DNA from: Euclidia mi
Lineage: Eukaryota; Arthropoda; Insecta; Lepidoptera; Erebidae
Length of the DNA stretch: 64,000 bases
Assembly (NCBI GenBank): GCA_944739405.2
Contig: OX123183.2
Span: 121,528,331 to 121,592,330, forward strand
Direction of reading: 5' to 3'
This document shows positions 47,201 through 59,200 of this stretch, piece after piece. The notes beneath the pieces are model-generated. The model did not search any database. It worked only from the letters and a program-made list of their open reading frames with translations, and was not told where the DNA came from. Position 1 is the first letter of the stretch, and every line of letters begins with the position of its first letter. The position numbers and the translations under genes were made by a program.

Positions 47201-50200
47201 CTGACTAGCTAAGCGTTATATAACTATCTAAATGCCCTTTATAGCGAGAAAAATGTAACGAGTTTAATTTACTGTCGTTTAACACATTGTATAATATTAA
47301 TAACGTTTATTACAAAACTGAATGTACATAAACAATGGTCGCGGGCGAGCAGTGTAGAACCTACATGCATGCGCGCGATCAGATGCGCGGCGCATCCCGT
47401 ACTGAATCCGCGCCGAGCGTTCCGCGCTCGTGAGATTGTGTGCGTGAAAAGTGCGTGCGTACACGCCGCCGCGCCGCCCCGGCGACTCACGCATACATTC
47501 ACACCAGCGCGGCGGCGGCGGCGGCCGATTTGTATGAAGCTATCCTACTATTCTGTTTGTACTATGATTCAAGTGTCATTTTAATTTCTTGCAATAAGTA
47601 CCTAGTATTTTCGTATTAGGTAAGTACCTATCACATATTATTATGTATCTTAGTAACGGCGGCGCGGCTTAGCTCAAAAATAACTATATTTTTGGTCCCT
47701 TTTTATTAACCCCACACATGTTCTCCGTAACCTCATAGCCCGGAGACCCATCCAGTAAATGACCGTGGTATCTATTGCTTTACCTTGACGTAGTTTGCAC
47801 GAAAATAAATCTGCAAAATACTTCATATCGATATAGGCTCTGCAAGCTGATCCTACGGTTACCCATCCATTAAACGATATGTCAATCGCTTTATTTTAAC
47901 TTGGTTTGTATGATAAAGACCAAATGAAAAATGCTTCATATTCTTAACCGCCTCCCACGACACCTGTGGGATGAAATAGGTGGTGACTGTGTATGCAAAG
48001 CTGTCAACGCACGAAAAAATGCTAACTGGTTTATAATAATATTTATCGTTAATTATTGTAATATAATAAATAAGTGATTTACAGTATAATATTCATGTAA
48101 CGTAGCAATTGTTTTATTTTTCTATAATAAATAGACGGTATTTGAATAAGTAGGTATTGTTTACATGTGGCAGCCCTAGCCTCCTTACCCTTGTCTAGAC
48201 GTTGTCGGCTTTTTCTTCGAGATCAAAGGCGTCAAACTACTGTATGCTCTTTATACTGTGGTAATAGGTTCAGAAGTACCTGGCGATACCTTTTTATAAA
48301 CATAGTTGAGATACCATCCCGACCACCTGTTGCACATTCATTCTTCAAATTAAGAAGAACAGTATATATATATCTATTTCATCTGAATCTGGAGTAACTA
48401 ACACCATCGACTGGAGGTGGGATTTCATTGGTATTGCTAGAGGAGAATTGGCGTCAGAACTACAAGACGAAGATTGGGAAGCAATAGATTTACCGATATT
48501 TATAAAGAAATGATTAATATTATTAATAGACGATATTTGGTTCTGGTTGTCAATAGTGGCTTCGTGTTTAGCTTCTTTTATGTGACTGATTTCTTGTCTC
48601 GTTTGCCATAGTTTTTTAGAACTAGTAGCAGCTGCAGACCTAAGTTCCGCCTTATCATGTTAGCTCTTCAACTTTTTCAAGAGTTCTTTGCAATAATTTC
48701 TGTATCTGTTGTATATCACTGTGATGTCTGGGTTGTTAGGATTATTTTTTGCTTTTATGTGGAGTTTGTCACGATTTGTAATGCACTGTAGTAGACCCAT
48801 AATCCAAGGCTTACTGATATTTTTGCGATTTTTTTTGCGTTTTATTCCTTGTCCCAGAGAACTTTACAAACATTCAATAAACGGACTTAGAACATCCGAC
48901 TCGAGACAACAGTTTGTGGACCATACCAAGTATGGGATCGAACCCACATTCAGCGCAGTGTAAAAACCTCGTGGCTTAAGCGGCGGTCGAATGCTGTAAC
49001 AGTTATTTTTTAATTGGTAGAGCAACTCTGTTTACAATGTAACTAAAGCGTTCGTGGTCCCGTGATTAGCGTATGCGACTGCTGATCGGAGGTCCCGGGT
49101 TCGATTCCGGGTTGGACAAAAGTGTTACTGGGTTTTTCCGAATTCTCAGTAGCAGCACGGCGTCTGGTGATGTGCTATTACGTGGGACCTAAGAATTCAT
49201 GCCCAAATGTGGGTGTAACATCACGCCTCAGCCTATACAGGCGTGAGTCTACAAAATAAAAATATAGCTGTTCTACTAAAGGAATGCGATTTTTTGCGAA
49301 TGTGGCAGTAAATGTAAATGTAGAATCTTTAAGTAATTATTTTATAAATTTATTATTTTGACGTTCATAAGCGTCACATTGTGACCCAAATGAATAAAGG
49401 ATTTTTACTTTGACTTTGAATGAGTGTGAATAAATAAAGAATGTTGTTCCGGTTACAGCACGCATGTTCTTTAATTGCTAGAGAAACTAACACACACTTA
49501 ACCAGAGTAGCTTTACCAATTAAAGAACATAAATTCATACATACATAGTCTCACGCCTATATCATCGAAGAGGTAGGCAGAGGTATATCGCTACACCCAC
49601 TTTTCGCCAGATTTATTTTAGTCCCACGTAATAGGGGGCGAGCCTGTTGCCGTACCGGGCACATTACCAGACTCCGTGCTGCTACTGAGAATTTCCAAAC
49701 GTAAAAACCCAATAACACTTTGCCTGACCCGGGAATCGAACCTGAGACTTCCCAATCCCACGCGCACATTTATGTCGCGAGACCAACGAGGCAGTCAGAA
49801 TTAAGAATATAAATAAAATCTAACATAGCAAAGTTTCTATATATTGCAGAACTCAGACGATAATTAATTCTCGAACCTAACAGGTAGCAATCTCGAGACC
49901 TAGACACAACAGATAATAAATCTTATTAAGACTGAAATAATCTCTTACTTACCTTGTCTTTATTTTACTTACCAAAGTAATCTTCATTTATATATCAAAC
50001 AAGAATATATTGAAGACAATGTGCTGTAAATTTACCAGTTTTCGATAAAATACACCAGATGTGTGAATAAGATATATTTCTTGGTTTTGGGAGTCTGACA
50101 GTGAACTACTGTTTCTTTCGCGATCTACTTGAGTAGCTTTACCAAGTGGGTTATAATATATAGATTATTATACGTATTATACGTAGGTACTATACGTAGG

Positions 50201-53200
50201 TACTTATGTGCCCTATATAAAGTGAGATATAGCTCCCTTTTTTCTCTTTGGTATTTCTGGTAGGTACCTAAAGTTTTTCAATAGAGGAATAGTGTGTTAA
50301 TAAAATATATTATCTTTCTTTGTATACAAATAAGGCCCTCTTTCTGACACTTTGCTTATGTGATTGAACAGGCTAATGAAAAAATAAATTTAAAATGCAA
50401 ATAAATTCATATAATTACAAATTACTCTATTTCCAATATGCGTGTAGTTAATCTAGTATAATCTGGGTTTTCAATGTGTCCGTTAGTTATATAGTGAAAG
50501 TCAAAATCCTTTATTCGTTTACAAAAGATCACAAAGTGACACTTATGAACGTCAAGAGTATGTACTGCGGGAGTTGTCTTTAAAAAAATATTGCCTACAG
50601 ACAAAGTTCCAGCTATAACATAACCCCAGAATCATTGACAGTAGCATCAGTTGCTGAACTTTCACATAACGGCTCTGAATATAATCTGCCAATCCTCTTT
50701 GACACACATTCCTCATTACTCAATGGTCCACAGATTAGTCATCAACTGCAAGCTTACCTCAATCATGAATTAGTCTGTGGTGCCACAGATTATGTGTTGC
50801 AGATATTACACTTGACTGAATTTAGTTGAGACGTTGTAGTTTTGTGCCTAAGTTTTGTCGACCCTGTTGATATTGACGTGTGTCAGCTTTATTGAGAGCT
50901 AAAATACATACATGATGGTAATTTAGTCATATATGCCACTTAGCTTGCATTTAATATAGTATATATATACTTTCTAGGCATTTTGTTATTTATTAAGTTA
51001 GCTGTTAGATTTCCGAAAAAAAAATAACTTAAGAAAAAAGTGTTGTTGCAATTTACATCACTCCATTACATATGAAAAGTAGAAATAAAATTTTTGACTT
51101 TATGTCTGGAGCGGGATACCTTACAAAGTAGCACATTTTAAATATGATCAAACATATTAGAGATGAGTTTAAAAGAGAATGGAAATATGGTTCCATTCTG
51201 TTTTAGACTTGTGGAGGATAAAGGTGTGGTGTTCCTCCAACTAGAGGGAGGAGCCTCTAACCAAGCTGGGTGGTCGTGCTTGGTGGCCTGCAGGCCGTAG
51301 GACATACTTTTGGAAGTTGTATATATGCGTCTTAGCGCGCGAAAGTTGCTAGCGCGGTTCAGGATCGTTTGAATATTTCCCGCGTCGTTAGGTGGAGTAG
51401 TAATGTAGTAGTTTCGTCGTCATTGGGTAGATGGCGCTTGTCAATGTTGTCGTGCTATGTAGTTGGTCGCTAAAAACTCATTAATGTTTTAGGTAACTCT
51501 CAAAGTGATAAGTTTGCCCCTTCTGCGACCACTTAACACTCTATGCTAGTACCAACAGGTAGGTTCAATTAGTATATAATAGAGTTTCTATTATGTGTCG
51601 AGAAGGCTGCCTTCACTTGATTGATTCAGCCGAGCCTTGCGAGAGACGGGTAACGAACTAACTTACACAAATTATATTGACTTACACACTAATATTGGTT
51701 GAACAGTTTAGTGGAGCGTATAAATAGATATGTAGAGGCTTATGTTGAAGTATTTAGTAATACTTATGTTATGGGTCTATAACGTATTTGTCTATACGTT
51801 TTATACCTGGAATAACTTCTCCGCGTCCAGACATAAATGTCGGTGTGACCATTATAATTTAGAAAACTACCGGAAAGATTTATTTTTAGTGGCGATAACC
51901 CAGTGGTGTACGTAACGGACTGCCGAGACAATGGTCTCGGCAGTCCGTTACGTAAAACTACGATAATGTACAATCGGCGGCCTTATCGCCTAGGGCGATC
52001 TCTTCCAGGCAACCTCAAGGTGGATAGGAATGATATGAGCAAAAATGTGGAGCGGTGGTGTAGTTGTTAAAAATAATACGAACATCTTAGATGCTATATA
52101 CATACGTACATATATAAATTATAGTTCAATAAATATTCGTACATAAATAAGATACAACTAAGCATAAAATATTACATAAAATAAAATACAAATATAAAAT
52201 ATAATAATAATAATAATCATACGTTTTTCATCCATAGTTTCCATATTCACTCATCCATTGAACACCCATCACAATAGCCCGGAGCAATTAGTTTCCATAC
52301 AAGTAGCAATAGTCCTACACCTGCTGCGGCTAATCCGTGGCTGTACTTCATAGTGCAGTTATGGAGGCTCCTCAGTAGGTGTCCCACCACATCCTAGATT
52401 AAAATTCTCAAAGGGCCTCTGCGCGTTGGACCTATGTCTCCGTGTACGCCTGCCAAAGGGCCGTGTACTTTTTTAACATCATATGTTAGAAAAGTACGCG
52501 TGATAGAGAAACAAATAATAATAATATTCTACCATATACACACATCACCATCTAGTCCCAAACTAAGCAGAGCTTGTACTATGGGTACTAGATAATGGAT
52601 AAACATAAATATATACTTTTTTTTTGTAAATACATACATATTATACATAGAAACATAAATTATAGAAATATAAGAGACAGTCAAAACAAATGCAGTAAAT
52701 AAGGCTAATGTAACAAGAAAATCATCAAATTAAATCAGATAGTGATTTTTGATCAAAGTTTTGAAGATATTTAACGATTTTGCTTTTCGAATCTCCAGGG
52801 GTAAAGCATTCCACAGACGCACAGCTTGAGCAGTGAAAGATTTCAAAAAGTAATTCGTGGAATGCTTTGGCATCCTCAGTGTTAGATCCTCAGACGACCT
52901 CAAGGATTTCACATGTGTGTCATGAACGAACACAAAAAGTTCTTTAAGATAGGAGGGAGTACTAGGATTAAATAGAACATTGTACAATAATGTTAGAATG
53001 TGAGTATTTCTGCGAAGACGAATCTGCGAAGGCAGCCATTTGAGTTTATTGCGAAAATCTGAAACGTGATCATATTTGCGCAGTCCAAATATAAATCGTA
53101 TGCAAAAGTTTTGGAGACGCTCAAGTTTATCTAGCTGTTCGTCAGTGAAATCAAGATAGCTGACGTCAGCATAGTCAATAATGGGCAGAAGCAAATATTG

Positions 53201-56200
53201 GGCAAGTGCAACTTTAGTGGCAGTTGGAAGAAAGTTGCGTAGCCTACGCAACGAGCCTGCCGATGCGAATAATTTACGACTCATTTCTTTTAGTTGTGGT
53301 CTCCAGGACATGGTTTCGTCAATGTAAATGCCCAAATTCTTTACAACTTTGCGAAAAGGAAGATCTTTTCCATCAAATCTGATTCGCGATTCAAGGCTGA
53401 AACTGATTCTGATTCGATTGTTTGGATTAGTGGATTGATGCCGTGTCTTACCAACTCCCAGAGTTTTAAGAAATTTCCAGACCTTTGCTGGATCACCGTT
53501 TTCAACGGATTTATGAATGTGTTGGCGTTGCGCATTCCTACACACCTTGTTACAGAGATTTCTGATGGCAACGTATTTTTCTTGGATCAGAAGAGTAGGC
53601 TTGTACTTAAATTTAGCTTTGGCAGCAGATTTTTTGGCCATAATCTTTTTTATGTCTTCAGTTAGCCAAGGTGCCAGTAAATGTTTCAGTTTGATGGAGC
53701 GGATTGGCGCATGGACGTCGTATAGCTTGATGAGATTATTTGTAAAGATTTGGACTTTAGAATCAATGCACTCTGAAGAATACAAAGGCTCCCAGTCTAA
53801 ACTAACGCTATCCGCACGCAATTTGTCATGATCCATGTCACTAAAGTTGCGCTGCAATACAATCTTGGGCTTCGTTTTGGGAGTGCATACTTTATATGAA
53901 ATAAAAATAAGGTCATGATAGGAGAATGCATCCGCTGTACATTGACCATGCTTGTGAATTAGGTTAGGGGAAGATACTAGAATGAGGTCGAGCAGAGAAG
54001 GAGAACAATTAGGAAAGTGATGAGTTGCATTAAGATTTAAAATTGATATATTGTAGGACTCCGCGACATTACGAAATGATGTAGTACGGGAATCCTGTTT
54101 AAGGAGGCAGGTGTTAAAGTCGCCCATCACTTAAGTGTGACCATATAAAGGAGTTAAGTTTTCAAGGATTTTTATTTTTTTTTCAGATGTAAAAAGAAAT
54201 TACATGGTTAGAGGGCGAATAGTAAACACCTAACAGGACTTTTGTGCGGCGGAGTTCTACTTCGAGAAAAAGATATTCGCCAGCATACGACAGTGGTAGC
54301 TGTGGTGACATAGTGACTATCTGATAAGGAATATGCTGACGCAATTATATGGCAATACCGCCACCATTGCCGAACGCGCGAACATTTCTAATAAGCCGGA
54401 AACCTGGAAGAGTATAAGACGTAGATGGGAGACAAGGTTTCAGCCATGACTCTGAAACTAGGACGGCATGCATGTTTTGGCAATCTAAATTAGCCAGCAT
54501 ATCTGGAAAATGGGCTGGAATTCTCTTTGCATTTGTTTGATATGTTATGTGTAAAAAGATTTTTAGTACCGACTTCATCCATACATCATATTATTCCTGG
54601 GAAAGGTAGGTTAGGAGTATAATTCACTTGGGCTGAGCCGTGGACTAAGTCTAGTTTGAAAATAAAGGATAAATAAGTAAATTATAATATTTGCCTCAAG
54701 GTTTCAGCATGATTGCACCAGCGGCGCGGCGGCGGTTACAAGATCACTGTAATTTTTTATGAAGCATGATTTCATAGTACTGGGTGTTCAATACTATGAA
54801 ATCATGCTATCAGGAAGCTGAAATTTGGCATGTAAGTATTTGGACGGATGGATTAGATTTTCCGAAATGATCACGGGATGATCACGGGCTATAATTATGT
54901 ATTACTGCCCGCTTACATGACAAGACTGCCTCCGTGGTCCAGTGAATAGCGTATGCGACTGCTGATCGGAGGTCTCGGGTTCGATTCCCAGGTCGGGCAA
55001 AAGTGTTACTGAGTTTTTCTGGTGATGTGCACGGTGACGGCAATAGGCTCGCCCCCTATTACGTGGGACCTAAAAATTCATGGCAAAATGAGGGTATAAT
55101 ATTACACCTCTGCCTACCCCTTCGGGGACACAGGCGTGAGTCTATAAATAAATAAAATAAACAAATTTACATGACAAAATATAACTACATCTGATTAAAA
55201 AGAAAAAAGAGTTTCCTATTAAAATCCGTTGAGCTGTACTTAATTGAAACTCAAAGTTTACTCATTCAAGTTTCAATAAGTCAAATATAGGAAACCGTAA
55301 CAACTTTTGAGACTTAATAAATGCTGAAAAGGGCCTTGTGTAACTTTTCATGTAGACATTATAATTGCTATAGATAAGTAACAAGACTTGGACTTACCTT
55401 TTATATTGTCTTTCGGGATTACCACGTACTTTTGTTTCAAGTATTAAGTAATTCGGTACTGTTGTAAGCGCCGTTTTCACGAATGTACATTTGTAAACTA
55501 ATGTAAATAACCACGAAAATTTAATTTATATGGTGAATTTATCATCTTGATGTCTCAAGTAGGCTTTTACATCACATACCGATGAGTTTTGGAAGTTATT
55601 GGTATCTGAAATTTTGTTATCTTTTGTTCTAACCGTAAAAGTAGGTAGGTACGTCTTGAGAATACGGGGAATTGCTCGCAGTTGCCTGCGTGAATAAATG
55701 TTCGAATACGCAAATACGTATATAGGCGTTTTATCTATCTATGAAAACAATATAAGCAACATCATTTTTATCGCAATATGAACGCACTATTTGTGAGTGC
55801 ATGGATAATTTTCCAGACATGTCTTTTGGTTCCAAAGTAAGCAGAGCATATACTGTGAGATCCAGATAACTGATAAAGATACTTATATGTTCTTTAATAC
55901 ATAAGATAGATAAACTGCATCCAGCCACCTTAAAAAATATTGTTAACCCCTGGGTTAGCAGGGTCGCTTACCACTAGACTCTAGACCAAGCCTGATTTTA
56001 ATTGTAGTCTCCCGAAGATGTCTGTCTATTTGTGTAACAATATTATGCGAACGCAAGGCGAGTAAAATTACTACACTATTACCAAACTGAATATTGTAAC
56101 ATACTTAAACTCACTAACTTTTAATAAGTACCGATCTAATTAGGTAAGTAGTTATATTATTTTGATAGCTGTAATTCTAAGTCTGGTTAACTTTGTAGAA

Positions 56201-59200
56201 TAATAATTTTAACTTAATTATGTACTTAGTTATAGTTTAATTTGAGTTGACGATGAAAGATTGCGTTAGGCAAATATTTTGTTAAGTCTCTACAGACTTG
56301 TAATTTCTATGATTTATTTACTTAACTTATGGTATGTTTTACAATGTTTAAAGTTCCTAGTTTTCTTTTTAAAAACAAAATCTCGTTCAAGAATAATTTC
56401 TTTTATCGCAGGATATTTACAAAAGTTCAATCTGCATGTTCATATTATTATATAGTAAATATCAGTATTTTAAAATAAATTGTATAACGTAAGTAATTAC
56501 TTCATTACCTATGAAAGCTTGCCTATAAGAAATTGCTTAGTAGTGACATTTTGGCCTATGCACGCTTTCTACTATTCTTCTAAATTGTTTTCCTAGGAAT
56601 CGGAGCACAGTACAAATATGACAAGACTATATAAAATTGTATATAATTATTTTGCAAAATCTCGTAAGACCGTCGGATAAATATCCCTAGTAACGTAGGA
56701 GTGACTTAAATCCTATTATGTACTAAAATGTGAATCGTGTGAGCCGTCGCAATCAATTGTCCTTAATTAGGCAACGTCAGGTAAAAAACGGAAGCAAGTG
56801 TGCAGCCATTAAGTGTACTTAATGGCCGCCTCTCTTGAAATCTACAGTTGCCGTTTCATTGTTTCCTTTTTTTTCGTACAGCGAGGATTACAACTACAAT
56901 GTTACAAGCTATTCCAGTTACTATATGTTTACTGTACTTTAGTGTTATAATTATATGACTATGAGTGGATACTCATCTATATTTCATAATTGACTACTAA
57001 TATATTTTAAATGCAACAAATAGTTTTTACAATTACTGTGCTAGTCTGGATTGTCCAATATTTTAAATGCAACAAATAGTTTTTACAATTACTGTGCTAG
57101 TCTGGATTGTCCAATATTTTAAATGCAACAAATAGTTTTTACAATTACTGTGCTAGTCTGGATTGTCCAATATTTTAAATGCAACAAATAGTTTTTACAA
57201 TTACTGTGCTAGTCTGGATTGTCCAATATTTTAAATGCAACAAATAGTTTTTACAATTACTGTGCTAGTCTGGATTGTCAAATAGTATTTCGGCAAACAA
57301 AGGGAAACAGTTTTTCAAAAACGAATTATATAGAACAGGATGACTAGAACACCATACCGGAATCTTTAAAGTAATTTAGGTTATGGAGTCACAATCGTGA
57401 ACGTTGAAACAAAGTTTACATCATGTCATGACGTGATCACGGCTGGTACCAACGTCGAAACGTCTAACCAAAAAAGTACCTCACCTTAATTTTTGAAATA
57501 ATTAGGCGAATGAGACTCGTTTTAGTTAAATATTAGTTTTACTACCTTGTTCGCTTAGACATTACGGCTTTGGGATAATCTGGAGGGAACTTTTGAAATA
57601 ATTACACCTATAATTTATTAGCTGTTATCTATGCTTTCCGCATGTCAGCTGAAAAATAATTCTTAAGTGCCTTCAGTTTTCTATTTGTGAGTCAGAGTCA
57701 CTTCGATAAGAAGAATTAGTAAGAATCGCATTTGCAAAGTCTTTTCGCACATGATATATATGTATGCGCTTAATATGCCTCTGCCTACCCCTTCGGGGAA
57801 ACAGGCGTGAGTCTATGTATGTATGTATGTATATATGTATCACAAAAGCAGCTCCATAACCTCATTTCGCAACTGTCAGCTCAGAGAACCAACACGTCAA
57901 TCGTATAGCCTTTACACATACACGTAGTATATATACCCCAGGGCCAAGCATCTGAGTCTGTAATTAACAGTATCGTGACTAAATAGACACGACAATGGGA
58001 TTTAGTCTCCGTCGTAGTTAGTTAGGATGGGCTGTCGAACCCAGACCGGACTGAGTGATTCATTTACGTCGATGTGAGCGCAATCCTGTTTCAATCCACA
58101 CGGGAACAGATGTTGAAGCTGACAGTGAATGGATGCAATGCAAATGTTTCAATGAGTCATTTAATTATTGGATTGTGATGGTAATAATATGTTGTCTTTC
58201 TCTTAGCGTTATCCCAGTTTCAATCTGGGGTCCGCTTACTAGTCTAACCGGATTTGGCTGAATATTAGCTTTTCCGCAGAGCGACTGCCTGTCTGACCTC
58301 CGCAACCCGAAGGGATAGCGATATTCCATGGTTTAGACCAGTGTCAGTTTATTTAGAAGGTACTGACACCCTGTAACGACTGTCAAAAATCTTCATGACA
58401 ACCGGGACCGACGGCTTAACGTGCTCTCCGAGGCACGGGACAAGCGATAATTAACAATTCAATACGCACATAACTCCGAAAAGTCATTGGTGCGCGCCGT
58501 GGGTTCGAACCCGATACCCTCTGCATGGCAGTCTGTTGGTATATCCACTCGGCTATCGCTGCCTTATGGTAATAATACGTTGTGTTTGATAGAAATAGTT
58601 ACATCGAATACAAGTTGTCTTTGTAATGTCGTTCGGATATTACAGCCTGCAATGGAATGAAAAATGTCTGGCATTACAACACCTGTTATTATTTTTAACT
58701 ATGTTTACTTCAAGTCTTTTATTGTTACAGTAAATATCTTACGATCTTCGCTAGCGACATCGTGTTAACCGCGGTTTGCGTGGGAAGTTGAAAGATACCG
58801 CGGTGGTTTTTAAGAGTAGGGCTCCAACGTTTGTAGAGCGTGCGGAGAGTTTTACACATCCTCTCTACCAACCCACACTTTAAACCCGGTGGTTTGAGGT
58901 TCATATTAGAGTTTTAGCTTAATGTTACGTGATAAAAAGTTAATTAACCGCTGTCCAAATACGAGGGCATAAATCTTATACTAATATATAAAGCTGAAGA
59001 GTTTGTTTGTTGCGTTGAACGCGCTAATCTTAGGAACTACTGGACCGATTTAAAAAATTATTTCAGTGTTAGATAGCTCATTTATCGAGGAAGGCTATAG
59101 GCTATAATATAACATCACGCTATAAGCCACAGGTGCGGAGCAGTAGCTTAAAAAACACAGGTGTAACCGCGGGCATCATAATAATCTTAATATATAAAAA

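Noticed and set aside
50635..50829. 64-codon plus-strand frame
   Set aside because: No recognisable motif, no splice or promoter support.
53294..53831. Plus-strand frames of 123 and 104 codons
   Set aside because: Antisense shadows of the LINE frame at 52730-54130.
57003..57281. CRISPR-like array
   Set aside because: The units are contiguous and identical with no variable spacers, and the genome is eukaryotic.
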